Below are positions 25,814 through 34,181 of a stretch of DNA of 64,000 nucleotides, one piece after another; the stretch's first letter is position 1, and every line of letters starts with the position of its first letter. This DNA is from UBA2030 sp049969475 (GTDB lineage Bacteria > Bacteroidota > Bacteroidia > Bacteroidales > TTA-H9). Made by a program: the position numbers and the translations under genes. The notes under the pieces are model-generated. The model was not told where the DNA came from. It saw nothing but the letters and a program-made list of their open reading frames with translations, and did not search any database. The stretch spans positions 86,319-150,318 of the forward strand of contig JBMFOU010000003.1 of NCBI GenBank assembly GCA_049969475.1, in the 5' to 3' direction.

Positions 25814-26701
25814 TTACAAAAAGAAGAGAGAAGCCCCTGCCACACTAATAATAGCACCCAAAATCTCCCTCGTGGTAATTTTTTGTTTAAAAATTAATGC
25901 AGAAGGGATAAGAATAAGCACTGGTGTAAGACCCATGAGGGTAGAAGCTATTCCCGCCTGGGTTTTTTGTATGGCCATCAATGAAAAAGAAACGCCCAGA
26001 AACGGCCCCAGAATAGAGCCCAGCACCAATGCCCGCATACCCTTTTTATCCTTAATACTCGCCTCGATTTGCCACCAGTGCGATCTAAAAAGCACAATGA
26101 CAAGAAAACCCGCAATACCAGCAATAATCCGAATTTGGGTGGCAGCAAAAGGGTTGTAGCTTCCCATGCCATATTTACTCAGAATGAGCCCTGTGGCCTG
26201 ACCCAATGCCCCTGCCATTGCATACAAGATCCCTCGTAGGGGAAAATTAAACCGAGGCCTTCCATTTCCATTACTTACGTCGAGAATCACTAACGCTATT
26301 CCACTCATGGTGAGTAGCATTCCCAGTACATTTTTCAGCGACATCACCTCGCCCAATACCAACCATCCGATAAAGGCCGTGATGGGGGGAACCAAGGTCT
26401 GAATTAACATGGTGGTTCGTGCCCCCATAACACGAAAAGCGCTAAAAAGAAAAAAATCACCAAAAACAAAACCAGCAAGGCCTGAAAGCAGAAGCCATAT
26501 CCAGGCATGCCATCCTGCATCAGTTGGGAAAGGCAAACCCCGGTAAAGCGCGTTAAATATCAATAGGTAAACAAAAGCCAACGATAAACGTAAAAAGTTG
26601 ACAGTAAGCGAACCCAGGCGTTTGCTGGCAATTTCGAAAGCCAGGGCTGTACCAGTCCATAGAAAAGCGGTAAATAAAGCGGCTAGTTCCCCCCAGAGCA
26701 T
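25814..26701 (-). CDS. EamA/DMT superfamily transporter
   Basis: A 295-residue drug/metabolite transporter-type protein with two EamA repeats and about ten membrane helices. Helices are visible at ELAALFTAFLWTGTALAFEIASKRLGS at the start, LLLSGLAGFVFGDFFLFSAF and VPPITAFIGWLVLGEVMSLKNVLGMLLTMSGIAL in repeat one, and ALVLGSILGPFLGVSFSLMAI and TPVLILIPSALIFKQKITTREILGAIISVAGASL in repeat two. The substrate is unknown and cannot be read from sequence. The minus-strand box TAATTTTG at 26730-26737 probably drives it. Confidence 0.9.
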   Translation of the reverse strand: MLWGELAALFTAFLWTGTALAFEIASKRLGSLTVNFLRLSLAFVYLLIFNALYRGLPFPTDAGWHAWIWLLLSGLAGFVFGDFFLFSAFRVMGARTTMLIQTLVPPITAFIGWLVLGEVMSLKNVLGMLLTMSGIALVILDVSNGNGRPRFNFPLRGILYAMAGALGQATGLILSKYGMGSYNPFAATQIRIIAGIAGFLVIVLFRSHWWQIEASIKDKKGMRALVLGSILGPFLGVSFSLMAIQKTQAGIASTLMGLTPVLILIPSALIFKQKITTREILGAIISVAGASLFFL

Positions 26702-26729
26702 GTAAATAAAAGGTTGGCAAAAAGAGCCG

Positions 26730-26737
26730 CAAAATTA
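26730..26737 (-). promoter_or_regulatory. Putative -7 box of the DMT transporter gene
   Basis: Minus strand TAATTTTG, 28 nt upstream of the ATG at 26701. Confidence 0.4.
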
Positions 26738-26968
26738 CCGGAATTTTATCTTGTATCTCAAGGGAAGTAACCACCAGGAACATTTTGAGGCAGTATCCTT
26801 CTTTAAAAGTCAAAAAATCAATGGCATTTACCCTTACTTATTCAGTGTCATGAAAAACAAATCATCGGGTGTAACCTTCAGGCTTTCCGCTCTGTTATAT
26901 TTACAAAGAAAGCTTGAGATGGTTGTAAGGTATAGTCGGATATAATTTTTGATATCAGGAGCTATTTA
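26738..26968. other. Intergenic sequence without recognised genes
   Basis: Part of a ~396-bp gap between divergent genes (26702-27097). I see no coding remnant, RNA gene or terminator here. The right side of the gap carries the repeated promoter described separately. Confidence 0.4.
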
Positions 26969-27064
26969 AAGATACAAATAAATTCCTCTATTTTTGGCTG
27001 CAAAACCTATACACTGACCAGGTTCTGCATTTTAAGATATAAATAAATTCCTCTATTTTTGGCT
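26969..27064 (+). repeat. Tandem direct repeat carrying two promoter boxes
   Basis: Two 31-bp copies (26969-26999 and 27034-27064) differ at one base (C at 26975, T at 27040) and lie 65 bp apart. Each contains TATTTTTG (26989-26996 and 27054-27061), a match to TAnnTTTG. The sequence between the copies is not repeated. The second box overlaps a possible TTG start at 27059, supporting the ATG at 27098 as the gene start. Confidence 0.7.
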
Positions 27065-27097
27065 AACCCTGCCGATAGACCCCTAAATCCGCCTTTC

Positions 27098-28546
27098 ATG
27101 GAAAACCGGACAGAAAAAAAAACCAATTCCAGGCTTCAGAAATTCATTAATGAAATTCTTATTTTTCTTGGATTCAAAAAGAAAAAGCGGCATCATAGAG
27201 AACATTACACCTTGTTCAAGAAGACAGAAGGCTCTCCATCAAAAAGCTCTACGCAGCCCTCATCCAGGAGAAGCAGATCCGGTAAGAAAACATGGTGGAA
27301 TAGGTTATTTAAACCCCACCACAGACCGGGTAACCAACCCCCAAAAACTACGCATACCCATTCAGAGGCTTCTCACCCCCCCAGGCAAGTTCCACATAAA
27401 AAAAAGCATCAGAAATGGTGGGGCGATCTATCCCGATTATTGCAACCAAAAAAAGAAAAACCACACAGAAGCCGGTTTGCCCCGGAGATGCCTGAAACGA
27501 AGGATAAGCCCCGACATCGCCGCGTAAAGCGAAAAAACTCTTTTAAATCCTGGTTTAAAAAGTATTTTCGCACCATCCAGGAGCCGCTTTACAATTTCCT
27601 TTATTTCCTCAACTTGCGTCCCGTGCCTTACGATCCTTTCCTCGAACACGATCGTTTTACCCACGAGGACACACGCATCATGCGCATCCAGCGCTATATG
27701 GTGTATGCATTCAATTCCATCATCCTTTACCTTATTGCCTACATCACGGCCTACCTGATTTATCAGTTGGCAGTCATTATCACGGCAGCCTTTTTCGACA
27801 TCGACAGCGTGCTCTATTACTACGAAGTGATGTTTCCTATTGGTAATGCCTCTCCCAAATGGACCCAGTGGAACATCATCACTATTACGTTGGCAGGACC
27901 GCTGGTATCGTTGTTTGGAGGGATCTTTTGGTACAGGGTTATGATGCGGCGAGCTGGCCATCCCATTATGCGACTCTTTTATCTATGGCTGGCCTTTCAT
28001 TCCTTTAACATGTTTTTCGGTGCCTTTGTGGCCGGTGTGATTACCGACCAGGGCTTTGGTTATGTGGCCAACTGGCTCTACATGGGCATTCCCCTTAAAA
28101 TGCTTTTTTCGCTGATTGCCCTGGGTATTCAGAGTTACTTAGGATGGAGGGCTGCCCGCCATGTGCTGGCTACGAGCAATTCACCCCAGCGTATAAACCG
28201 CAGGAACCGACCCTATTTCATTCTCAACCAAACCATTTTGCCCTGGTTGATTGGCTCTCTGCTCATGCTGTGGATTAAAATTCCCAACCGCATGCCACAG
28301 CACGAAAATATCATTGTTTACGACTCCATCATACTGGGAGCCATGGCATTTCTGGCCATTACCCCTATGTTTAACTGGAGAGCCAAACCTTTCGAAAGCA
28401 AGTTTGCGGCGCAGCGCAAAAAAACCGGTTTCGTGTGGGCTTACCTCTTGGTGGCCATCTTGTTTATCCTGCTTTATCGCTTCGGACTCGATAAAGGTTT
28501 GCATTTCATCATTAAAATAAACATCTCGGTAAGTCTCTACCGTTAA
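27098..28546 (+). CDS. Membrane protein of unknown function with a long basic N-terminus
   Basis: I recognise no family. From the ATG at 27098 the product has 482 residues. Residues 1-165 are very rich in Lys, Arg, His and Pro and contain three similar aromatic-amphipathic segments: KTWWNRLFKP (64-73), QKWWGDLSRLLQP (105-117) and FKSWFKKYF (149-157). The C-terminal two thirds has six to seven membrane helices, the first at about 201-228 (YMVYAFNSIILYLIAYITAYLIYQL), later LAGPLVSLFGGIFWY, FYLWLAFHSFNMFFGAFVAGV and TGFVWAYLLVAILFILLYRFG. No HExxH or other catalytic motif is visible. It is transcribed from a duplicated promoter and followed by corA with a separate -7 box. Confidence 0.8.
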   Translation: MENRTEKKTNSRLQKFINEILIFLGFKKKKRHHREHYTLFKKTEGSPSKSSTQPSSRRSRSGKKTWWNRLFKPHHRPGNQPPKTTHTHSEASHPPRQVPHKKKHQKWWGDLSRLLQPKKEKPHRSRFAPEMPETKDKPRHRRVKRKNSFKSWFKKYFRTIQEPLYNFLYFLNLRPVPYDPFLEHDRFTHEDTRIMRIQRYMVYAFNSIILYLIAYITAYLIYQLAVIITAAFFDIDSVLYYYEVMFPIGNASPKWTQWNIITITLAGPLVSLFGGIFWYRVMMRRAGHPIMRLFYLWLAFHSFNMFFGAFVAGVITDQGFGYVANWLYMGIPLKMLFSLIALGIQSYLGWRAARHVLATSNSPQRINRRNRPYFILNQTILPWLIGSLLMLWIKIPNRMPQHENIIVYDSIILGAMAFLAITPMFNWRAKPFESKFAAQRKKTGFVWAYLLVAILFILLYRFGLDKGLHFIIKINISVSLYR

Positions 28547-28569
28547 TCGTTCTTTTCAAGGAAATAGGC

Positions 28570-28577
28570 TACCTTTG
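28570..28577 (+). promoter_or_regulatory. Putative -7 box of corA
   Basis: TACCTTTG matches TAnnTTTG, 70 nt before the corA ATG. Confidence 0.45.
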
Positions 28578-28647
28578 CAGCGGTTTTAAATCTTTTACCG
28601 GAATGTAAACCGTAAGAATTCATTGTCAAACGTCAAAACAGGCTTTT

Positions 28648-29559
28648 ATGATTGAGACCATCAGGATCGGAACGCTGAGGTGGCATCATATCCTCAATCC
28701 CACAGAGCAGGATTTCAACTTCTTACTCGATCACTTTCACTTCCATCCCCTCGACATAGAAGACTGCCGAAGTTTGGTAAACCAGCGCCCCAAGATTGAC
28801 GTTTACGACGATTATTATTTCATGATTCTGCATTTTCCTGGATTCGACAAGACCCGGCATTTTGTGAGGACCCGGGAAGAAAAAATTTTTTGGGGAAAAG
28901 ATTTTGTGGTAACCATGGGCAAGGTGCACAGCGAGGTGAGCGAACTTTTCCGAAAAACCCGACAGCAGATTGAACACCACGAAGAAACCGGTTTTGCCAC
29001 CTCAGATGCCCTGCTCTATCTCATCCTCGAGCATTTAATGAAGGAGAGCTACCTTCTGGTGCGATACATCGGTGATCAGGTAGACCAGGCCGGGCGTATG
29101 CTTTTCGAACGCAAAACCCTGAGCATCATCGAAAAAATCTCCATTACCCGCCGAAACATCATCATCCTCAACACGATTTTCAAACCCCAACTCCCTGTTT
29201 TCAATAAATTCGAAACGGGTGAAATTCAAAGTTTTGCCGAGAGCATGGAAGAATACTGGGGCAACATTCTCGACTATCATCAAAAAATTTGGGACCTCAT
29301 CGAAGACTATTCAGAGCTTATTGAAGGCTATTCAAAAACCTTTGATTCTCTTCAGACCAACCGCACCAATGAAATCATGAAAATGCTCACCATCGTGTCG
29401 GCTATTGTTCTGCCCCTGACTTTTGTGACGGGTATCTACGGAATGAACATATTGCTTCCCATGCAAGAATACAAACATGCTTTTGAGGTGATCATGGGAA
29501 TCATGGCCGTACTGGCTTTCTTAATGCTCTATTATTTCAGGAAGCGCAATTGGATGTGA
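28648..29559 (+). CDS. corA: CorA-family Mg2+/Co2+ channel
   Basis: A pentameric divalent-cation channel of the inner membrane. The 303-residue protein has the large N-terminal cytoplasmic domain (NPTEQDFNFLLDHFHFHPLDIEDC and the coiled helix region DSLQTNRTNEIMKMLTIVSAIVLPLTFVTGI) followed by two C-terminal helices. The selectivity motif YGMN is at 264-267, at the end of the first helix. The C-terminal tail FRKRNWM is basic as expected. Convergent with the next gene, 10 bp apart. It may be the housekeeping Mg2+ uptake route alongside the regulated MgtA. Confidence 0.94.
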   Translation: MIETIRIGTLRWHHILNPTEQDFNFLLDHFHFHPLDIEDCRSLVNQRPKIDVYDDYYFMILHFPGFDKTRHFVRTREEKIFWGKDFVVTMGKVHSEVSELFRKTRQQIEHHEETGFATSDALLYLILEHLMKESYLLVRYIGDQVDQAGRMLFERKTLSIIEKISITRRNIIILNTIFKPQLPVFNKFETGEIQSFAESMEEYWGNILDYHQKIWDLIEDYSELIEGYSKTFDSLQTNRTNEIMKMLTIVSAIVLPLTFVTGIYGMNILLPMQEYKHAFEVIMGIMAVLAFLMLYYFRKRNWM

Positions 29560-29569
29560 AGGTCAGTGC

Positions 29570-30172
29570 TTAATAAAACGTAGCCTGGGTCAAGTCGATG
29601 GGGATTTCTTTAAGTTCGCATTTAAAAGCCAGGTAGTCCAGTATCTTGTCAGCCAGTTGATTACTCAGGTCATTCATGGGCAGATGGATAACCAAGTCGG
29701 TATGGTCGCGAGAGGGTTTTCCAGGGATGGGGGCTCGTCTCTCCTCCAACCTGAGACGCCTTTTTTCAAGCATGGCTTCTTTTATCTCAAGGTCTACCTG
29801 GTCGGGATGTTTCGACACGCTGAAAAAAACCACCCTTATATGCTTGAAATGGGCCGGAAAAAACCACGACCAGAAGTCGTTTTCTTTGCGCTTTCGAATG
29901 CGTTGGCTGCTGGAGAAGATAAAGAGATGATTCTGCAGTCGAGTAGGTTTTGATTTGATATTGATTTTACCAAAAGGAACTCTAAATTCAGGCGGCAGAT
30001 TATTAGCACGTAAAATCAAATTCTTCAGCCCTGAAATAAACCGGTCGTACGTTTCTTTGTTGCGCTCGTAGTTCTCGCGTATGCGGTCAATACGAACCTG
30101 CAAACGTTCGGATTGTCCCTGCATCTGCCTCAGACTCGACCTTCTTTCTGCTTCTTCCAGCCAATTCGACAT
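29570..30172 (-). CDS. Uncharacterised protein with N-terminal coiled coil
   Basis: I do not recognise a family. From the ATG at 30172 it is a 200-residue soluble protein starting MSNWLEEAERRSSLRQMQGQ. The first ~60 residues are charged and helical, likely a coiled coil (SERLQVRIDRIRENYERNKETYDRFI). The rest is mixed, with conserved-looking FIFSSSQRIRKRKENDFWSWFFP and KELPIDLTQATF-like C-terminal sequence (here KEIPIDLTQATFY). There is no signal peptide or membrane helix. An upstream ATG at 30214 would add 14 residues, but the -7 box at 30225-30232 makes it unlikely to be used. Divergent from the response regulator gene. Confidence 0.75.
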   Translation of the reverse strand: MSNWLEEAERRSSLRQMQGQSERLQVRIDRIRENYERNKETYDRFISGLKNLILRANNLPPEFRVPFGKINIKSKPTRLQNHLFIFSSSQRIRKRKENDFWSWFFPAHFKHIRVVFFSVSKHPDQVDLEIKEAMLEKRRLRLEERRAPIPGKPSRDHTDLVIHLPMNDLSNQLADKILDYLAFKCELKEIPIDLTQATFY

Positions 30173-30224
30173 GGTTGTGTAATTAATAACAGGTTTGCAA
30201 CGTTTCCCCAACACTAAGGTAATG

Positions 30225-30232
30225 CAAAAATA
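30225..30232 (-). promoter_or_regulatory. Putative -7 box of the 29570-30172 gene
   Basis: Minus strand TATTTTTG, 52 nt upstream of the ATG at 30172. Confidence 0.4.
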
Positions 30233-30287
30233 TCGAAATTACGCGAATAAAAATTAATCATGAAATGACAATCACCTTAAGAAACAA

Positions 30288-30318
30288 TTGTAAACCCGGT
30301 TAAAGATGATTATTTTTG
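30288..30318 (+). promoter_or_regulatory. Promoter of the response regulator/kinase operon
   Basis: TTG (30288-30290), a 20-nt spacer and TATTTTTG (30311-30318) match the Bacteroidota consensus, 40 nt before the ATG. Confidence 0.6.
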
Positions 30319-30358
30319 TGGCAAGATACAATAAGATACCTCAAGACTCATCTCAGCC

Positions 30359-31051
30359 ATGGAGAATCCCGGCACCAAAATACTGATTGTGGACGACGAG
30401 CCCGATGTACTTGAATTTCTTAGCTATAATTTGCGGAAAGAAGGATTTCAGCCCCTGGTGGCAAGTAGTGGCAAAGAGGCATTGGAAATATTGCGAAAAG
30501 ATCCCATTGAACTAGTGATTCTCGATATAATGATGCCCGAAATGGATGGCATGGAGACCTGTGCGGAGATCAGGAAGCTTCCATTGGCTCGTGAAACTAT
30601 GATATTATTTCTTACAGCACGCGGAGAAGATTTCACCCAGATAGCAGCCTTTGAATCAGGTGCCGACGATTTTGTGGCCAAACCCGTTAAACCCCGGGTA
30701 CTCATTAGCCGCATCAGGGCTTTGCTCCGCAGAAAACAAACTGGCTCGCAGGGAGATGTTATTGCAATCGAAAATTTAATCATCGACAAAGAAAGATATA
30801 CGGTGACGCTGGATGGCCGTGAAATTACACTTCCGCGTAAAGAATTCGAATTGTTGAACCTGTTAGCTTCCAAACCCGATAGAGTTTTCACCCGCGAGGA
30901 GATTTTTGCCCAGGTGTGGGGAAATGACGTGATAGTAGGCGAACGAACCATCGACGTTCACATTCGTAAAATCAGGGAAAAACTCAATATTCCTAACATA
31001 AAAACCATAAAAGGCATCGGCTATAAATTCGAAACTGCCGGCAAATTCTGA
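30359..31051 (+). CDS. OmpR/PhoB-type response regulator
   Basis: A DNA-binding response regulator of 230 residues. The receiver domain (1-~125) has the acidic pair in VDDEPDV, phospho-acceptor D56 (VILDIMMPEMDG), Thr in FLTARGE and Lys in DFVAKPVKP. The C-terminal winged helix (~135-228) shows LTLPRKEFELLNLLASKP-type sequence, here ITLPRKEFELLNLL, and ERTIDVHIRKIREKL with IKTIKGIGYKF. It is followed after 5 bp by its probable cognate sensor kinase. The signal is unknown. It resembles the PhoB/RprY group. Confidence 0.95.
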   Translation: MENPGTKILIVDDEPDVLEFLSYNLRKEGFQPLVASSGKEALEILRKDPIELVILDIMMPEMDGMETCAEIRKLPLARETMILFLTARGEDFTQIAAFESGADDFVAKPVKPRVLISRIRALLRRKQTGSQGDVIAIENLIIDKERYTVTLDGREITLPRKEFELLNLLASKPDRVFTREEIFAQVWGNDVIVGERTIDVHIRKIREKLNIPNIKTIKGIGYKFETAGKF

Positions 31052-31056
31052 ACCCG

Positions 31057-32112
31057 ATGACCTGGGGTAAATCATTGTTTCGCTTTTCCGACTCGCGTAA
31101 AGTAGCCTCTCTGGCTTCAACAGGAATTACTTTGGCCTGGCTGGCTATAGAATTCTCGTTGCGATATCCTGAAAATGCTCTTACCATCTTTATAAAAGCC
31201 CTGGCATTGTGGATATTGGCATTTCTTATCATTCTATGGCTTGCCAATCGATTCATTTATGAGAAAATACGGGTGATTTATAAAATTATTCACGACCAAA
31301 AAGTACCCAAAGATATCGACCCCCGTGAAACTCTTAAAGCCACATCACTCCAGGAGATTGATGCAGAGGTAGAAGCATGGGGGGAAGAACGCCGACGAGA
31401 GATGGCCCGACTCCGCGAAATGGAGCGCTACCGCAGGGAATACATTGGTAATATTTCGCATGAACTCAAAACTCCCGTATTCAATATTCAAGGTTACATA
31501 CTCACATTGCTCGACGGAGGCCTGGAAGATCCGGAAATAAACCGCACGTATCTGCTAAAAGCCGAAAAAAGCATCAACCGGCTGATTGCCATGATAGAGG
31601 ACCTCGAAACTATTAACCTGCTAGAGTCGAATGAGTTGAAACTGCATTTTACACGCTTTAACCTGGTTGATCTGGTACGTGAGGCCATAGAATCGCTTGA
31701 AATAAAAGCGCTTAAGCGCGAATGTGTCATAGTGCTCAATCACGAGCCGGAGCGCCCCCTCTTTGTCACGGCCGACCGTTATCGCATTATGCAGGTGGTA
31801 GTCAACTTATTGGATAATGCCATTAAATATGGCAAAAAACAAGGTGGGCGCATTAAAATCAGCTTTTTCGACATGGACGAGCACATACTGGCCGAAATAA
31901 CCGACGATGGACCCGGAATACCGCAAGAATACCTTCCCCGGATTTTTGAACGCTTTTTCAGAATTGATAAAGGGCGTTCGCGCAGTCAGGGCGGAACCGG
32001 GCTGGGGTTGGCCATCGTAAAACACATCATGGAAGCGCATGGGCAAACAGTAAACGTCAGAAGCACCCCTGGGGTGGGAACCACCTTCGGTATTACCCTC
32101 AGAAAGGCCTGA
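31057..32112 (+). CDS. Sensor histidine kinase (PhoR-like)
   Basis: A 351-residue membrane kinase co-transcribed with the preceding regulator. Two N-terminal helices (GITLAWLAIEFSL and ALALWILAFLIILWLANRF) enclose only a few residues, so there is almost no periplasmic sensor domain. A HAMP-like linker follows, then HisKA with H135 (ISHELKTPVFNIQGYIL). The ATPase domain has NLLDNAIKYG, DDGPGIPQEYLPRIFERFFRI and GGTGLGLAIVK. The tiny extracytoplasmic part suggests sensing through a partner membrane protein. Convergent with the MORN gene, 2 bp apart. Confidence 0.94.
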   Translation: MTWGKSLFRFSDSRKVASLASTGITLAWLAIEFSLRYPENALTIFIKALALWILAFLIILWLANRFIYEKIRVIYKIIHDQKVPKDIDPRETLKATSLQEIDAEVEAWGEERRREMARLREMERYRREYIGNISHELKTPVFNIQGYILTLLDGGLEDPEINRTYLLKAEKSINRLIAMIEDLETINLLESNELKLHFTRFNLVDLVREAIESLEIKALKRECVIVLNHEPERPLFVTADRYRIMQVVVNLLDNAIKYGKKQGGRIKISFFDMDEHILAEITDDGPGIPQEYLPRIFERFFRIDKGRSRSQGGTGLGLAIVKHIMEAHGQTVNVRSTPGVGTTFGITLRKA

Positions 32113-32114
32113 GT

Positions 32115-33428
32115 CTATTTTTTTCGTTCGTCCACCAGCACACGCACTTTTTTCCCTTTATCGTATTCCACAGCATATTTCACCTTTCCCTGGTTTGTAA
32201 AGTATTTCCAAACCCCCTGCATGAGCCCATTCAGGTAAGCACCCTCACTCTCTTTCATCCCTTGTAGATTGTATGATACAAACCGACCCTCTGGAACATC
32301 ATTTTTAAAATTCTGCTCCCTGACCAAAACCCCGGCCGGATCGTAAAACCAGGCAGGGCCGTTTTTCTTTCCGTCGGCGTAAGAAACCTTGCTTTCGAGA
32401 TTTCCTGTTGGATAATATTCGGTCCACAGTCCCTGACGCTGGCCGGCTTTATAGTATCCATCGTATTGGGTCCGGCCATTGGGATAAAAATAAATCCATC
32501 TTCCATCAGGCTGACCTTGTGCGTAATGGTGCTCATAACGCTTACGCCCGTTCTCGTACCATCCTTCCCACAAACCATCCATCAAGCCTAAAACAAAATG
32601 GCCCTGATAGTCGACTTGTCCGTTCTCATAATAATTAATCCATAGACCATCCTCCTTGTCGTCTTTAAAATCACCTTCCTGGAGAACGGCCCCTGATTCA
32701 TAATAAACCTTCCAGGGCCCCTGACGTTTGTCGTTTTCATAACTCCCTTCCTTCCATTTTTCGCCTGTCTCGTAATAAAATACCCAGGGACCGGTTCGTT
32801 TGCCTTTTTCAAATCTTCCCTCGCTTCCCTTTTGTCCCCCGGGATGATAAAAAATCCAGAATCCGTGCTGAAGGTCATTAAGGAGTTCGCCCTCCATTTC
32901 GCGGGTGCCATCGGGCCTGAACCAAACGGCCTTTCCATTAAGGCTGTCGTTGAAATAAATGCCCTCAAAGGCGGGTTTACCGTTGCTGTGCCAGGTTAGT
33001 CCAGGGCCGTTGCGCAATCCTTTTTTGTAAACAAATTCCTGCAGAAGTCGCCCACTGCTGTCGTATTCACGGAACAATCCTTCACGAAGACCGTTTTTAA
33101 CTGTCCACTCAGCCTTTAGTTTTCCGTTTTCATGGTACAACCGGCAAGGGCCGTTTTCCAGGTTTTTTTCAAGCATGAGGGTGCCGTCGGAATACCAGTA
33201 TCTCCACAAACCCGTGGCTTGCCCCTGATGATAATTGCCTTCTGACTCGCGCTGGCCATTGGCAAAAAAATAAACCCACAAACCTTCCGGTAAACTATTA
33301 TGGGAATTTCCAATGCCTCGTATAGGCCGGCCAGGGAGATCGTAGAAAAGGGTATCGGGCCGAAAATCGGCAGCCCAGGCATTAAAAAGGTGAAAAAACA
33401 TAAGAACCCAAATAAATTTCTTTATCAT
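32115..33428 (-). CDS. Exported 16-repeat MORN protein
   Basis: A 437-residue protein with a cleavable signal peptide (MIKKFIWVLMFFHLFNAWA), so it is periplasmic or surface located. The rest is almost entirely about sixteen MORN-type repeats of ~23-24 residues with the pattern G-x-W-x-x-Y-x-x-[NT]-G-x-x-x-x-E-G-x-Y, for example GPWVFYYETGEKWKEGSYE and GLWINYYENGQVDYQGHF. It ends in a basic tail. Such proteins are often named YwqK-family antitoxin, but there is no toxin partner here. The regular array would form a long beta-hairpin rod. Function unknown. Two TAATTTTG boxes lie upstream (33436-33443 and 33451-33458, minus strand). Confidence 0.88.
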   Translation of the reverse strand: MIKKFIWVLMFFHLFNAWAADFRPDTLFYDLPGRPIRGIGNSHNSLPEGLWVYFFANGQRESEGNYHQGQATGLWRYWYSDGTLMLEKNLENGPCRLYHENGKLKAEWTVKNGLREGLFREYDSSGRLLQEFVYKKGLRNGPGLTWHSNGKPAFEGIYFNDSLNGKAVWFRPDGTREMEGELLNDLQHGFWIFYHPGGQKGSEGRFEKGKRTGPWVFYYETGEKWKEGSYENDKRQGPWKVYYESGAVLQEGDFKDDKEDGLWINYYENGQVDYQGHFVLGLMDGLWEGWYENGRKRYEHHYAQGQPDGRWIYFYPNGRTQYDGYYKAGQRQGLWTEYYPTGNLESKVSYADGKKNGPAWFYDPAGVLVREQNFKNDVPEGRFVSYNLQGMKESEGAYLNGLMQGVWKYFTNQGKVKYAVEYDKGKKVRVLVDERKK

Positions 33429-33435
33429 GTAAGTC

Positions 33436-33458
33436 CAAAATTAGCGGGGACAAAATTA
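33436..33458 (-). promoter_or_regulatory. Two tandem -7 boxes upstream of the MORN gene
   Basis: Minus strand TAATTTTG occurs at 33443-33436 and 33458-33451, 15 bp apart. Either could start transcription of the gene at 33428, the nearer one with almost no leader. Confidence 0.4.
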
Positions 33459-33515
33459 GGAGTTAAAGGACGGGGAAAGTGCAGGATGATAAACGGCAGC
33501 ATCGGGCAAATGTTG

Positions 33516-33523
33516 TAAATTTG
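33516..33523 (+). promoter_or_regulatory. Putative -7 box of ruvA-sprA
   Basis: TAAATTTG matches TAnnTTTG, 65 nt before the ruvA ATG. Confidence 0.4.
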
Positions 33524-33588
33524 CCCGGTGGGGTTTATGTAAAAACCCGTTTTTTATTCTTAAATCCAAAGAATCCGTAGAAAGTATC

Positions 33589-34173
33589 ATGTTTGCATAC
33601 CTCGAGGGGCGAATCGCTGGAATCAACCCTGCTTTTGTGATAATTGATTGCAACGGTGTGGGATATGAAGTAAATATTTCTCTCAACACATTTGCTGCAA
33701 TCAAAGATTTGGAGCGGGTAAAACTGCACACCCACCTTGAGGTGAGAGAAGATGCCCAGGTTTTATATGGATTCTGGGAGGAAGAAGAGCGAACCCTGTT
33801 CAGGCAACTGATTTCGGTAGCAGGCGTTGGTCCCAACACAGCCCGCATGATTCTCTCAGCCATGACCCCGGCCGAGCTAATAACAGCCATTGCCACGGGT
33901 AATGAAAGCCGACTGAAACAGATAAAGGGCATAGGTGCCAAGTCGGCCCAGCGTATTATTGTGGAGTTGAAAGACAAGGTTGGGAAAATTCCTGTTCAGG
34001 GTAGCCTGCTTTCGCCCTCAAACAATAGAAACTACGAAGAAGCGTTATCAGGATTAATAATATTGGGTTTCAGCAAGCCCCTGGCTTCAAAGGCCCTCGA
34101 TCGTATTGTAGCCTCGGGCGGGCAAAACCTCTCAGTGGAAGCATTGATAAAAGAAGCACTCAAAGTGTTGTAA
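33589..34173 (+). CDS. ruvA: Holliday junction DNA helicase RuvA
   Basis: RuvA binds Holliday junctions and loads RuvB for branch migration. The 194-residue protein has the OB fold (MFAYLEGRIAGINPAFVIIDCNGVGYEVNIS), the double helix-hairpin-helix region (LISVAGVGPNTARMILS and LKQIKGIGAKSAQRIIVELKDK) and the C-terminal RuvB-interacting domain (EEALSGLIILGFSKPLASKALDRI). Length is normal. sprA begins 8 bp after its stop, so the two are surely co-transcribed. ruvB is 14 kb away in an operon with queG. Confidence 0.97.
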   Translation: MFAYLEGRIAGINPAFVIIDCNGVGYEVNISLNTFAAIKDLERVKLHTHLEVREDAQVLYGFWEEEERTLFRQLISVAGVGPNTARMILSAMTPAELITAIATGNESRLKQIKGIGAKSAQRIIVELKDKVGKIPVQGSLLSPSNNRNYEEALSGLIILGFSKPLASKALDRIVASGGQNLSVEALIKEALKVL

Positions 34174-34181
34174 CCAAAATC

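Noticed and set aside
27150..27527. A 125-codon frame overlapping the basic N-terminus of the membrane protein
   Set aside because: It is a +1 frame produced by the A-rich, Lys-rich codons. It lacks its own promoter and any family-like sequence.
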